Source: a bacterium
GTDB taxonomy: Bacteria; Bdellovibrionota; Bacteriovoracia; Bacteriovoracales; Bacteriovoracaceae
Length of the DNA stretch: 64,000 bases
Assembly: GCA_030425045.1 (NCBI GenBank)
Contig: JAUHVL010000004.1
Span: 1 to 64,000 of the forward strand
Reading direction: 5' to 3'
Below, in pieces: positions 8,437 through 17,938 of this stretch. The notes beneath the pieces are model-generated. The model saw nothing but the letters and a program-made list of their open reading frames with translations, ran no database searches and was not told the origin of the DNA. Made by a program: the position numbers and the translations under genes. The first letter of the stretch is position 1, and each line of letters begins with the position of its first letter.

Positions 8437-8961
8437 CTAAATATTGAAATACTTTAGGAATATGAAAACTAAGACACCTGTTACTGACACATAAAGCCAT
8501 ATCCAAAATGTCCAAGGAGCAATCTTCTTGTGAGCATTAAACTTTTGTGTAAAAGCAAAAAGCAAAGTCATTAAAATTAAAGGAACTTGTACAATTGAGA
8601 GAAGGATATGACTTATTAAAATAAAAAAGTATAAATAGCGAATTAACCCCTTGGCCAAGAACTTGGTATCACCTTGGAAGTAATGATAAACGAGATAACT
8701 TATTAAAAAACAAGCAGAAGTCGCAGTCGCTGCCAACATAAACTTCTTATGTTTTTCCTTATTGCCATTTTTGATAGCGAGATAGCCTAAGCATAATAAG
8801 GTCGCTGTAATTGTATTAAGAATAGCGTTTACAAGAGGAAGGTGTATTGTCCAAGTAAATGTTGATTGATTAACTTCTCGGAAATAAATCCACCAAAAGA
8901 GAAAAGCAATGACTATTGCTCCAAGAGCAAAAGAGAGTTTAACGACTCCCTTGATGCTCAT
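8437..8961 (-). CDS. DUF420 membrane protein
   Basis: A 174-aa protein with about five membrane helices and conserved histidines (HLPLVNAILN, KHKKFM, VYHYFQGDTKF, ISHILLS, HKKIAPWTFW) that mark the DUF420 (YozB/CtaM-like) family. Members are found near cytochrome oxidase genes and at least some are needed for oxidase maturation. The gene overlaps the upstream small CPAC-motif gene by 23 nt. Family assignment is good; molecular role unknown. Confidence 0.85.
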   Translation of the reverse strand: MSIKGVVKLSFALGAIVIAFLFWWIYFREVNQSTFTWTIHLPLVNAILNTITATLLCLGYLAIKNGNKEKHKKFMLAATATSACFLISYLVYHYFQGDTKFLAKGLIRYLYFFILISHILLSIVQVPLILMTLLFAFTQKFNAHKKIAPWTFWIWLYVSVTGVLVFIFLKYFNI

Positions 8962-9157
8962 TATTTACGTTCCGATTTTTGATAATTGTTGAATAAAGAA
9001 TATAGAAAGGAATATACGTCAAAAGGATAAAAACACCTAAGGCAACTACAATATACTTATCACTTTCATTTTGCATTGAGCCCGCACAAGCAGGGCAGGC
9101 CCATATAGAAAAGTTTATGAAGAATAATAGTATTAAAGTAGTTATCGCCTTCATCAT
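8939..9157 (-). CDS. Small secreted/membrane protein with CPAC motif
   Basis: About 72 residues. The frame is open further upstream, but the ATG at 9157 overlaps the TGA of the subunit III gene as ATGA, the usual translational coupling; the next codon is also ATG. The protein has a signal-like start, then WACPACAGS, then a single membrane segment (about residues 35-56) and a basic tail. A lone CxxC after the signal suggests a periplasmic redox or metal-handling site used in oxidase maturation; this is inference from position. I recognise no family. Confidence 0.7.
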   Translation of the reverse strand: MMKAITTLILLFFINFSIWACPACAGSMQNESDKYIVVALGVFILLTYIPFYILYSTIIKNRNVNNEHQGSR

Positions 9158-9786
9158 AATAAATAAACAAAGGTGAAAACGAGAATCCAAACTAAGTCGA
9201 CAAAGTGCCAGAAAAGACCGGCCATCTCAAGTAAGTGGTAATCACCGTTATCAAATCTCCCCTGAACTGCTAAGTAGAGCATATAGGCAAGATATAAAGT
9301 TCCTGAAAGAACGTGCAGACCATGAAATCCAGTAATGGAAAAGAAAGTTGCAGAGAACAAATCATTTCCATGGGCATATGTTGAAAATGTCATTCCAAGA
9401 TCGTTATACAAGTGAAGGTATTCATACACCTGCATAGCTAAGAATCCTGCTCCACCGATAACTGTAATCGTAAGCCAAGTTAACATCTTACTTCGATTTC
9501 TTTGTTTACATCCATCAATAGAAAAAACCATAGAAACAGAAGAACAAATAAGCCAAAAAGTCATAAAACCAGAAAGTCCAACTCCTCCAAGAGCCTCAGT
9601 TGGAACTGGCCAATCAACAGCGTGTATTCTGATCAAAGCGTAAGCTAATAAGAAACCACTAAAAGACATTCCATCAGCTGTAAGGAACAACCACATTCCA
9701 ATTTTTCCTGGATTCGCTCTTTTAAATTGAGGATCTTCAGGACAGTTTAATACTGGGCCATCATGGGCAATTACTGAGTTTTCCAT
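9154..9786 (-). CDS. Haem-copper oxidase subunit III (second of two)
   Basis: A 210-aa protein with about five membrane helices and strong subunit III features: KIGMWLFLTADGMSFSGF, FFSITGFHGLHVLSGTLYL and LFWHFVDLVWILVFTFVYLL. It lies between the octahaem cytochrome and the CPAC-motif gene, five genes upstream of the other subunit III. Its start overlaps the cytochrome stop by one base. Having two subunit III genes on either side of the haem O synthase and subunits I/II is unusual. Confidence 0.9.
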   Translation of the reverse strand: MENSVIAHDGPVLNCPEDPQFKRANPGKIGMWLFLTADGMSFSGFLLAYALIRIHAVDWPVPTEALGGVGLSGFMTFWLICSSVSMVFSIDGCKQRNRSKMLTWLTITVIGGAGFLAMQVYEYLHLYNDLGMTFSTYAHGNDLFSATFFSITGFHGLHVLSGTLYLAYMLYLAVQGRFDNGDYHLLEMAGLFWHFVDLVWILVFTFVYLL

Positions 9787-12626
9787 TAGTTTTTACTCCA
9801 ATACCTAGTTAGTTCATTAGGTAAATCGTCACTTCCTATTTCATAGATATATTTTACTAAGGCTTGAACTTGTTTATCTACATCCCCACCAAGAATTTCC
9901 GAGTTTTGAGCTTCTCCGTCTTCCCAGAAGTTAGGCATAGTTGTGTACGGTAAGAACGATTGAGGGTTTTTCAACCAGTCGTGAGTCCAAGAAGGTCTCA
10001 ACCTTCTTTTTGCTAAGTACAGGTTTGGAGCTTGAGCTTCATCGTTATTAAATCCAGAAGTGTGACAAGTGGCACATTCGTATTCTGCAAATAATTTTTT
10101 AGCTGCTTCTCTTTCACCAGGATTCCACTTAACAACGTCAACTAAGTTCTCAAATGTATCTTGAGAAGCTTTGTGCTGGAACATGGCCACAATCTTATTC
10201 TTTTCTTCATTAGTTAAGTTATATGAAGGCATTCTAACTTCTAACCATGGTCTAATTGGATAAACGTTATCAAGAAAGTGATGGAACCAATCAGCCTGAA
10301 CTCGTTGCCCTTGCTTAACTAACCAAGGAGGACCTGAATGATAATCTTCATCAAGCATTTTTGTAAGATCACCTCTCCAACCATCAACCTGGTGACAACC
10401 AATACAGTTATATTTGTTAATAACTTTCATCCCATCGTTAACAAATTTTTCTCTAGCATTTAATCTCTTCACACCTTTAAGAGGAACGTAGTCTCCAACT
10501 TGACCGAGAAGAGCTACCGTAATTGCTTCGGCTTCCTCTTCTGTCATATAGAAATTAGGCATTCTTAAAAGATCTTTAAAAGGTTTATCTGCTCCACGGT
10601 CCCATCTCTTTGGATTAAGTAGGTGTGCTTTAGTCCAACCACTTCTACTATGTTCTACATCGTGCTCATGACCAAAACCAAATTGAGTGAGAGGCTTTGA
10701 TCCAAACTTTGTTAATTCAGGACCAATCGGAGCTCTTCCCTCAAAGCCATCAATATTGTGACATGAGAAACATCCATACTTTCCTATAGAGCGATGACCT
10801 AGCTCAATTGTTCTTTCTCGGTCAGACATTTTACTCAGTCTATTTTTAGCGACTTCCATTGTGTCAAAAGCACTAAAGTAAGTGAGTAAGATTTCATCTC
10901 GAGCATTCTTATCCATTGAAGAGAATCTTAGCTTTTCGAATTTCTTATTTTTAAGAGATAATAAGTACGCTGCAATATCGTTCGCTTCTTTATTAGTTAG
11001 TCTGAACGAAGGCATAATTGTATCTTCTTGGTAATGATCTGGTTTAATTAACCAAGACACTAACCAGTCGGGATCAACCTTAGATCCTGTACCTGTAAGA
11101 TAAGGCCCAGCATAGGCACCAACCAATTCAGATTCTTTTTCATAACCTTCAACGCCGTGACAGCTCATACAACCAACACTTTTAATGAGCTCTTTACCTT
11201 TTTCTTTATTACCACCCTGGTATTTAGCCAGTGGTCTATAGGGTTTAGATTTTTCCCAGATAACCTCAGCCATTGCATTAACTTCGGCAATATTTTTAAT
11301 CATGAATTCTTTTTTGCTGTTATTATCTTGAGCAAAGAAAGATGGCATATTGGCATGAGCATTAAATGTTTTCGGATCCCAAACCCAGTTTTTGAAAAAC
11401 TCTTTTGTGATCTTACTTGAAACTTTATGAAGAGAAGGACCTGGCATTCTCTTTTCTTCTGTCCAACCTTCAATTTTGTGACAGCCGTAGCAACCGTACT
11501 GCTCAATTAATTTTCGACCTTCATTTAAAGCCGTTGCTTGTGGAATGAACTCAACATTATTGTGACATTTCACACAACCTGCTTCAGTGTTTTGAAGTTT
11601 AAACATAGGATGAGCAACCTTATGTGGCTCATGCCAGTGATACTTCTTTTCCCATTCCTTTTTTTGTTCATCATTTTGAGGAATGTGAGCAGCAGCATTA
11701 AAGTCATTAACTCTATGTCCCTCACCTCCGTGACAAGAAGTACAACCATAACTTTTCATCGGGTGATGAGATTTCGCACCAACCATTAAGTCTAGCTTGG
11801 GGTGAGTTTTATGTGGGTTTGGTTGATCTTCGTAACCAGGTTGATCAATAAACGTGTGACAAGTCATACAACGATCAACTTTTTTCACATGCTGAAAGTA
11901 ACGATCGTCTGTGATGTTATCCAGTACAACCTGTTTAATATTTAAAGTCGGATCTAAAAAGTCGATAAAGGGTAAGTTTCTTAAAACGAAAACAGGACTA
12001 ACAGAATTCGAATCAATTGCTTTTTGAACTAAATTCATTGTTGATGTCATGTCTTTAATTTTTTTAGAAGCATTAATCTCTTCTTTTCTTAACGCTTCGA
12101 CTTTCTTATTTAGAGATTTTTGCTGGGATTGATAGAGTTTCATTCTATCTTTCGACTCTGCAAAAAGTGCTTTATTTTTTCTTAATTGCTGAAAAAGATC
12201 TCCAGCGTTTGATGCATGTTTTGAATGAGCGACACCGTAATTAAATGCTAGTGCAGAAACTTTTGAATTAAGCTGACCATTAATAATTGTTTCGCCTTTA
12301 AGCTTAACTCCAACCTTATCAATTTCTTTTTTAACTTCAGCAATCTCTTGTCTGCGAGATTCAACGATTTCTCTGGCGGCTGCTAATTCTTTTTTAAGGT
12401 TATTCAATTTATCTTGATTAACTTCACCTTTGACTTCATCTAATTTTTCTTTCAATTTCTCTTGCTTGATCTTCATCGCCTCAAGTTGAACGAATTTCCA
12501 AGGACGAATATAGTCATCGAGGAAAACCCAAACAACTACAGCAAGAAAAAGTACAGATAAAAAAGCGAACACTACGTTCAGCTTTTTCATATCATAAGCC
12601 ATGCCTGGTTCATGTTTTTTTGACAT
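9786..12626 (-). CDS. Octahaem membrane-anchored cytochrome c with coiled coil
   Basis: The 946-aa protein has an N-terminal anchor (about 17-38), a long charged coiled coil (about 45-200), and eight CxxCH haem sites at about residues 253, 295, 351, 379, 486, 619, 741 and 851. The last five each head a repeated cytochrome c domain closed by an MPxF/Y methionine (near 428, 538, 690, 800 and 895), so they are probably His/Met mono-haem domains; the first three are spaced tightly and rich in His, likely bis-His. It sits directly after the cytochrome b genes, in the place of cytochrome c1, so it probably takes electrons from the Rieske protein and relays them to the oxidase. The haem count is seen; the relay role is inferred. 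Confidence 0.88.
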   Translation of the reverse strand: MSKKHEPGMAYDMKKLNVVFAFLSVLFLAVVVWVFLDDYIRPWKFVQLEAMKIKQEKLKEKLDEVKGEVNQDKLNNLKKELAAAREIVESRRQEIAEVKKEIDKVGVKLKGETIINGQLNSKVSALAFNYGVAHSKHASNAGDLFQQLRKNKALFAESKDRMKLYQSQQKSLNKKVEALRKEEINASKKIKDMTSTMNLVQKAIDSNSVSPVFVLRNLPFIDFLDPTLNIKQVVLDNITDDRYFQHVKKVDRCMTCHTFIDQPGYEDQPNPHKTHPKLDLMVGAKSHHPMKSYGCTSCHGGEGHRVNDFNAAAHIPQNDEQKKEWEKKYHWHEPHKVAHPMFKLQNTEAGCVKCHNNVEFIPQATALNEGRKLIEQYGCYGCHKIEGWTEEKRMPGPSLHKVSSKITKEFFKNWVWDPKTFNAHANMPSFFAQDNNSKKEFMIKNIAEVNAMAEVIWEKSKPYRPLAKYQGGNKEKGKELIKSVGCMSCHGVEGYEKESELVGAYAGPYLTGTGSKVDPDWLVSWLIKPDHYQEDTIMPSFRLTNKEANDIAAYLLSLKNKKFEKLRFSSMDKNARDEILLTYFSAFDTMEVAKNRLSKMSDRERTIELGHRSIGKYGCFSCHNIDGFEGRAPIGPELTKFGSKPLTQFGFGHEHDVEHSRSGWTKAHLLNPKRWDRGADKPFKDLLRMPNFYMTEEEAEAITVALLGQVGDYVPLKGVKRLNAREKFVNDGMKVINKYNCIGCHQVDGWRGDLTKMLDEDYHSGPPWLVKQGQRVQADWFHHFLDNVYPIRPWLEVRMPSYNLTNEEKNKIVAMFQHKASQDTFENLVDVVKWNPGEREAAKKLFAEYECATCHTSGFNNDEAQAPNLYLAKRRLRPSWTHDWLKNPQSFLPYTTMPNFWEDGEAQNSEILGGDVDKQVQALVKYIYEIGSDDLPNELTRYWSKN

Positions 12627-12644
12627 CAGTCGATCCTTTTATAA

Positions 12645-13721
12645 CTAGAGGTTCAGCTCCCACTCAGGAAGTGCCACGATATACTTTAAACTAAACGCCC
12701 ATCTCAAAACCATTTTGATAGGCAAACTAAACATTAATAAAAATAGAACTATCGTTATGTAGTAACGAATCATTCCAATCTTGCTTATCAGCTCTTTAAA
12801 GAAGCTCGTCTTTGCAAGAAGAGGTGGTAGACCAAACATGTAACCAAGAGATAGTACAATCCCTAAAGCTTCTCTTACGAGAATGTTACTAGGCATAGCC
12901 GTACCTAAGAACTTAATCCATAAGAATTCAGACAAGTTTACGTTGTACTCAGCAACAACTTTATGAAAGTCCCAATATTCGAAAGGACCATAGAAAGTCC
13001 AGTTCGGACCCCTTAAAAAAGTTCCCACAATGATGAGATAAAGCCAAAGAACTAACCAACCAAAAAGAAATGAGCTAATTGCAAACTTTCTATCATTAAA
13101 ACAAAAATAACCGTTTCCTTTAGGGTTTGTATCAATGTATGGAATTGCTATTAAACCAACAACAATAACACCAGGTAACACAACACCGGCCATCCAAGGG
13201 TCAAAATAAACTAACATTTCTTGTAGACCTAAAAAGTACCAAGGTGCTTTAGCGGGGTTAGGAGCCCATGTCGGGTTTGCAGGTTCTTCAAGAGGCGCCT
13301 TGAAAACGATTGCCCAAACAATAAGAAAAACTGTTCCTGCGATAATCGCAAACATTTCTGTATAAACAAGGTTTGGCCAACACCAAACTTTTTCTCTATT
13401 TTCCGGTGTAGCTTCTACAGGGACTTCCCCTTCTTCCTGACGGGTATCATTGATTGCAGCTTTATGAATCGAGTACCAAGTGAAAAAAGAAACGGCGACA
13501 ATAAGAATGGTAATCGGAATATTATCTGGCCACGTAATAATCAGGTAAAAGTTAGGGTCAGCCATCATAATGAGGAAGACCGGAATAGCGATAAGAGTGA
13601 CCGTCCATGCAAATTTCTTACTACCAAAAAACTTATAGTACTTCAGCATGTAGTAATAAAGTACACAAGTGATGGGAAAAGAATAAATTGGGTCAGCTAC
13701 AATGTTTACAAATTGCTTCAT
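12645..13721 (-). CDS. Cytochrome b C-terminal domain protein (subunit IV-like, extended)
   Basis: A 358-aa membrane protein. The middle carries the C-terminal cytochrome b signature (KAPWYFLGLQEMLVYFDPW), equivalent to the PEWY region of the quinol oxidation site in subunit IV. It is preceded by two or three extra hydrophobic segments and a charged linker rich in Glu (EEGEVPVEATPENREK), and followed by further helices, making it longer than b6f subunit IV. With the preceding gene it forms a split cytochrome b as in b6f-type complexes. Spacing to the N-terminal cytochrome b gene is 12 nt. Confidence 0.88.
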   Translation of the reverse strand: MKQFVNIVADPIYSFPITCVLYYYMLKYYKFFGSKKFAWTVTLIAIPVFLIMMADPNFYLIITWPDNIPITILIVAVSFFTWYSIHKAAINDTRQEEGEVPVEATPENREKVWCWPNLVYTEMFAIIAGTVFLIVWAIVFKAPLEEPANPTWAPNPAKAPWYFLGLQEMLVYFDPWMAGVVLPGVIVVGLIAIPYIDTNPKGNGYFCFNDRKFAISSFLFGWLVLWLYLIIVGTFLRGPNWTFYGPFEYWDFHKVVAEYNVNLSEFLWIKFLGTAMPSNILVREALGIVLSLGYMFGLPPLLAKTSFFKELISKIGMIRYYITIVLFLLMFSLPIKMVLRWAFSLKYIVALPEWELNL

Positions 13722-13733
13722 TAAATTACCTTC

Positions 13734-14516
13734 CTATAGCGGAGCTGAAATACCACCGTCTTTACGTACTCTCCAGAAGTGAATCGCGATTAAGACACCA
13801 ACAACTAATGGAATAAAGACACAATGAAGAATATAAAATCTCAATAGAGCAGGCTCACCAACAAATCGCCCAGCTAACAACTGAAACCTTACGTCGTTTT
13901 TATCAGAGACCATAACAAAGTCACCAATCTGCGCGAGAGCAGCACCAGGACCACCATGACCAAGAAATGGTGTTGCTTTTGCCATGTTTGAACCAACGGC
14001 GATGGCCCAAATTGCCAGCTGATCCCAAGGAAGTAGATATCCAGTAAATGAAAGTAATAATGTTAAAACGAGAAGAATAACACCCACACCCCAGTTGAAT
14101 TCTCTTGGCGGTTTATATGATCCCGTCATAAAAACTCTGAACATGTGAAGCCAAACTGTAATCACCATTAAGTGAGCACCCCATCTGTGAATTTCTCTCA
14201 TAATACCGAGAGGTACGTGCTCTCTTAATGCGATAATATCGTTAAAAGCATACTCAGCAGTTGGACGGTAATAGAACATCAAAAGAACACCCGTCACTGT
14301 TAGGGCTAAGAAAACAAAGAAACTCAATCCACCCATACACCAAGTGTATCCCAACTGGACACCTGACTTTTTAAGCTTAATTGGGTGAAGATGAAGAAAT
14401 ACGTTACCAGCAACAACAGCAGCTCTGTTTCTTGCATTATTAGGTGGACCGTGACGGAAAATTGATTTCCATACCTGCGTCTCTCTTACATAATCAGCAA
14501 TACCTTTTTTAGACAT
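13734..14516 (-). CDS. Cytochrome b N-terminal (b6-type) protein
   Basis: The 260-aa protein carries the four-helix haem-binding core of the quinol-oxidising bc complex. Haem ligands are visible in helix B (REIHRWGAHLMVITVWLHMFR, two His 14 apart) and helix D (LHCVFIPLVVGVLIAIHFW, two His 15 apart). The longer spacing in helix D is the b6-type pattern rather than the mitochondrial one, consistent with the split b protein. It lies 1 nt after the Rieske gene and begins with a soluble RxTxVWKSIFRHG-type segment of about 40 residues. Confidence 0.93.
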   Translation of the reverse strand: MSKKGIADYVRETQVWKSIFRHGPPNNARNRAAVVAGNVFLHLHPIKLKKSGVQLGYTWCMGGLSFFVFLALTVTGVLLMFYYRPTAEYAFNDIIALREHVPLGIMREIHRWGAHLMVITVWLHMFRVFMTGSYKPPREFNWGVGVILLVLTLLLSFTGYLLPWDQLAIWAIAVGSNMAKATPFLGHGGPGAALAQIGDFVMVSDKNDVRFQLLAGRFVGEPALLRFYILHCVFIPLVVGVLIAIHFWRVRKDGGISAPL

Positions 14517-14517
14517 A

Positions 14518-15018
14518 CTATACCTCTAGGAAAGAATCAGGGTGATCCCACTGTCCTTTCTCGTATCGATAAACTTTTGTTTTATCGACAACAATTTTTC
14601 CTTCTGTATTTAATGAAATTTTATAACGCTCTAATGGTCTAGGAGCTGGGCCTTCAAAGTTAATCCCATTCATATAAAAACCTGAACCATGACAAGGACA
14701 CTTAAACTTTAAGTCAGTAGGTTGCCAGTTTGGAATACAACCGAGGTGAGTACAAATATTTGAGAAGGCAACAAGCTTCCCTTCCTGTTTCACCATCCAA
14801 ACTCCAAAACCATTTTTCCATCTTTCGTCGACACCTTCTTCGTAGTCTTCTGGAAGGCCGGCAACAAAGTCCATTTCTGGCTCAAAGTTTACGTTGGGAT
14901 AAGAGAAACGAAACGCTAAACTTAGAAGACCTGCAGATGCTGCAGCAAAAGCAGCCCAACCAACAGTTAGCGCACTAAAAAATTCTCTACGATTCAAATG
15001 TTTTCTGACTTCACTCAC
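14518..15018 (-). CDS. Rieske iron-sulphur protein
   Basis: Takes the first electron from quinol and passes it to a c-type haem. The 166-aa protein has an N-terminal NRREFF followed by a hydrophobic helix (about 15-37), which looks like an uncleaved Tat-type anchor, and the two cluster-binding loops CTHLGC (89-94) and CPCHG (107-111) with the usual 2 Cys/2 His ligands. The two extra cysteines that form the disulphide of bc-type Rieske proteins are present. It heads the split bc complex genes. Confidence 0.95.
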   Translation of the reverse strand: MSEVRKHLNRREFFSALTVGWAAFAAASAGLLSLAFRFSYPNVNFEPEMDFVAGLPEDYEEGVDERWKNGFGVWMVKQEGKLVAFSNICTHLGCIPNWQPTDLKFKCPCHGSGFYMNGINFEGPAPRPLERYKISLNTEGKIVVDKTKVYRYEKGQWDHPDSFLEV

Positions 15019-15094
15019 GTTATGAATCCTATGATAAATTCCTGATGAAAATTACTTCACCTTATATATTTGTTATTCTTTTAAATTCAATACC

Positions 15095-15979
15095 TTATTT
15101 TTTATTCCTAAAACCATTATTTTTCAATATATTTAGGACTTCTCTTGCTTTCGCCGCCACTTTAACTTGTGCGTTCTGCGAAGCTAAAATTTCAATTTCT
15201 TCAGTTAAAACACTCCATTCGTTTCTAATTAACGCATCGAGAATATTAACTTTTAATGGCTCAAGTTGCTCTGTGCTCCAATCGCCCCCCCACTTTTCAG
15301 CAGTGGCCTCTAAAATTTCTTTAAGATGTGGAATAGATTCATCAGCCTTAAAGTTAATAAGACCGAGCGCAGCACTTATTCTAATTTTTTGATTATCATT
15401 TGCAAGAAATGCAACGAGAGGTGTTCTAGCAGCCTCTATACGATGAGAAGCTAGTGTAAGAATTGCTGCTTGCTTGAGTGTTTTGTCTTCTGAATTAATA
15501 AGGATATCAAGTAATTTTTGCTCAGGAATCGCTAAGCCAAGAGTGTTGTGATTACCCATAGCAGCAATAATATGGAATTTAATTTCGGCGTCTACCGAAT
15601 CCAATAATCCACCTAAAAACGAAAAGGACTGTTCAGATGGAAGTGATCCAAGTGCAATTACAATAAATTTTTTAGTCCTTATGTCCTGAGTTGACTGATA
15701 TAAATCAATTAAATTTTCGACAAGCCATGGCCTCTCAGCTTCAGGAATCTGCGATGTTGCAATTAGCTTAGACAGTTCATAAGCAGCAACCCACCTATTT
15801 CCAAAAGTCTTAGAATGCATTTCACGAACGAGGTCTTTATAACTTCTATCAGTAGATAAAATTTTGCTAACTCCAAAAATTAAAACACCTGCAACTAAAA
15901 TAATAGCGATAGGAACAATTAAGTTTCCTATAAAAGGGTTTTCTAGGAGTTTCTTAGAGCCAGTGCCCTTAGCAGTCAT
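15095..15979 (-). CDS. HEAT-repeat protein with N-terminal membrane anchor
   Basis: A 294-aa protein with one membrane segment (about 15-37) followed by alpha-helical repeats typical of HEAT/PBS-lyase repeat proteins (IVIALGSLPSEQSF, IIAAMGNHNTLG, AAILTLASHRIEAAR, ISAALGLINFKADESIPHLKEIL). Such repeats bind other proteins. It is 76 nt upstream of the Rieske gene on the same strand, so it may be the first gene of the respiratory operon and help assemble the bc complex; that is inference only. Confidence 0.75.
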   Translation of the reverse strand: MTAKGTGSKKLLENPFIGNLIVPIAIILVAGVLIFGVSKILSTDRSYKDLVREMHSKTFGNRWVAAYELSKLIATSQIPEAERPWLVENLIDLYQSTQDIRTKKFIVIALGSLPSEQSFSFLGGLLDSVDAEIKFHIIAAMGNHNTLGLAIPEQKLLDILINSEDKTLKQAAILTLASHRIEAARTPLVAFLANDNQKIRISAALGLINFKADESIPHLKEILEATAEKWGGDWSTEQLEPLKVNILDALIRNEWSVLTEEIEILASQNAQVKVAAKAREVLNILKNNGFRNKK

Positions 15980-16031
15980 TTTATTTCTTACCTTTTTATC
16001 TAAAAGAATACTTCACTCGAATGTATCCGAT

Positions 16032-16060
16032 GTGATAACAGAGTTAGGTAATATTGACAA
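16032..16060 (-). promoter_or_regulatory. Candidate sigma-70 promoter for the HEAT/respiratory operon
   Basis: On the minus strand TTGTCA (16055-16060, five of six to TTGACA) is followed after 17 nt by TATCAC (16032-16037, four of six to TATAAT). The distance to the HEAT gene start is about 50 nt. No other comparable match is apparent in this short divergent gap. Confidence 0.4.
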
Positions 16061-16078
16061 TTAAATTGGAACTGTCTT

Positions 16079-16624
16079 ATGGCCTATTTACTGAGAACAC
16101 TTATTTTATTGATGGTCTTATCAATTTTGCTCACAATATCAATTGCTCATGGGTTTGTTGACATCGGCTTTGGGCATATAAAAATTGCAATCATAAGCTA
16201 TTTATTTACTATTTTCGCTCAAGCCTTTGTGATGTTTTATTTTATTGGTGTAGCTAAACTTATTTTAAACATTTACCAAGCGCTTATTCATGAAACAAAT
16301 CTAGAAGAACTATTCGAGCAAGCGCCTGAAGACCTCACCCCTTATATAGATACAACAAAAAAAATGGTTATGGATACCAAACGTTGTAAAAGACAAACAA
16401 TCCCTTGGAGTATTCTTATCATCGTTATTGGTATGGTCGCTTTTTTATTAGGTGGTGCTCACGATACAAATATTGTGGAAAAAACAACACATTCAGGTGT
16501 TGCTTATGGATTTATCCTAGTAAGTTTTATTGGCTTTTTTAGACAGTGGCATTATCTAAAAGTAAGTCATATTACGCTGAGAAAAATAAAAGGCTTATTC
16601 GAAATTCCAGATGCACAAATGTAG
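16079..16624 (+). CDS. Four-helix membrane protein of unknown function
   Basis: A 181-aa protein with four hydrophobic segments (about 4-26, 35-64, 102-122, 138-156) and a soluble acidic loop (about 68-92, LEELFEQAPEDLTPYID) between helices two and three. I recognise no family. It is divergent from the HEAT/respiratory operon and its stop codon abuts that of the convergent 437-aa protein. The start ATG has no strong ribosome site. Confidence 0.7.
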   Translation: MAYLLRTLILLMVLSILLTISIAHGFVDIGFGHIKIAIISYLFTIFAQAFVMFYFIGVAKLILNIYQALIHETNLEELFEQAPEDLTPYIDTTKKMVMDTKRCKRQTIPWSILIIVIGMVAFLLGGAHDTNIVEKTTHSGVAYGFILVSFIGFFRQWHYLKVSHITLRKIKGLFEIPDAQM

Positions 16625-17938
16625 TTAAATACTTTTTACCCAAATAAAGACTTTGTTTTTTCCAGGAGGATTTCTACCGGCCCTGGTTCTCGACTCATAC
16701 AAAACGGCATTATCTGAATCTGTAACTTGAGCGATAAATTCTTTTAGATATTTTCTTGGCACAAAAAGATTATAATAAATTCCCCCAGGAACTTCTTTAC
16801 CTGGAGCTACATTATCTACCTGAGTAACATCATATCGTTGAAGAAGGTCATTAAGTTTGTCTTTTGAAGATGGTGTATCCTCTGACTTAAGAAGGATTCG
16901 ATAAACTTTGGTGTTACCATAGCGACTATCACGGTAACTTCTTTTTTTATTTTCTTCGTATTCAGATTGTTCTTGTTTTACACCCTCTAAATCCTTGGGA
17001 AGACTATCCCAAGACGTAAGGACAACTTCAGATTCAACATCATAGCGAACTTCATCATCTTCCCCAGCACCAATGTCTTTGAACTTGTCTTTGACTTCGT
17101 CGAGTGCATTTGCAGAGAGATCAAGCTCTGCCTTTGTGTCACTGCTTTCTACAGATCTAAAAGTTAAAACTTTGTTAAGCCACTTAAACTGAGGCTCATA
17201 AATACTTATTTGGTTAGCAAGGCTCTCTTCCCATTTCTTATTCAAATACTGAGTAGCAAATACCAGAAAAACGCCGACACTTGTTAGCACGACAACATCT
17301 CTGATAAACCGAAGCTGTCTGCTCCATATCCGAGCCGAGCTTAACGATTCGAACTTAAAATTCTTATGAAAGAATGCTTTTTTAATTTCAGCAGTAATAA
17401 GTTTCCACTCTGGATATAGAGTTACCTCGAGTGACTTCATAAGATCTTCACTATTAAGGTAAATCTTACTAATACCTATATCGTACATGCTCTTAACATC
17501 ACTGAGTCTGAGCTGCGCATTTTCATCAATATCACTTGATATTAAAAAGAGCTCACTCAGTTCATCATCTAAGTGAGCGTTATCAAGCATGAGCATATCT
17601 CTTATTAAAATACCAAGAGATCCAATATCAATCTTTCCCTGGTTCGAAAGATTTTCCAAAGTACAATCGAAATTAATATAGGTGTAACAAAGTAATCTTT
17701 CTTTTAACCATGAAAGCCAAACAACAAGTGGGCCAGAACTCATTTTTCCAGCAACAAATTCAAACCGATCTGCTAATTGATAAAGTGATAAACCTTCGAC
17801 AAAAAATGTGTTCCAAAAATCATCAAACTCATCTTGATAACGGCCTTGCCAAGTAAGAGAGTCCATATTGAGAGCTACCCATCTTTTGAAGCTCTCTATA
17901 TCTTCCCTTTTAAATATCAGATCTTTTTTCTCAGACAA
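16625..17938 (-). CDS. Hypothetical protein with one membrane segment
   Basis: A 437-aa protein of unknown function. The N-terminal 200 residues are soluble and acidic; a single membrane helix follows (about 212-232, RDVVVLTSVGVFLVFATQYL); then an acidic low-complexity linker (about 260-340) and a compact C-terminal domain (about 340-437) ending KNKVFIWVKSI. With this topology the N-terminal half would be cytoplasmic and the C-terminal domain periplasmic, the layout of a transmembrane signalling or anti-sigma-like protein, but there is no recognised motif to prove it. Confidence 0.7.
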   Translation of the reverse strand: MSEKKDLIFKREDIESFKRWVALNMDSLTWQGRYQDEFDDFWNTFFVEGLSLYQLADRFEFVAGKMSSGPLVVWLSWLKERLLCYTYINFDCTLENLSNQGKIDIGSLGILIRDMLMLDNAHLDDELSELFLISSDIDENAQLRLSDVKSMYDIGISKIYLNSEDLMKSLEVTLYPEWKLITAEIKKAFFHKNFKFESLSSARIWSRQLRFIRDVVVLTSVGVFLVFATQYLNKKWEESLANQISIYEPQFKWLNKVLTFRSVESSDTKAELDLSANALDEVKDKFKDIGAGEDDEVRYDVESEVVLTSWDSLPKDLEGVKQEQSEYEENKKRSYRDSRYGNTKVYRILLKSEDTPSSKDKLNDLLQRYDVTQVDNVAPGKEVPGGIYYNLFVPRKYLKEFIAQVTDSDNAVLYESRTRAGRNPPGKNKVFIWVKSI

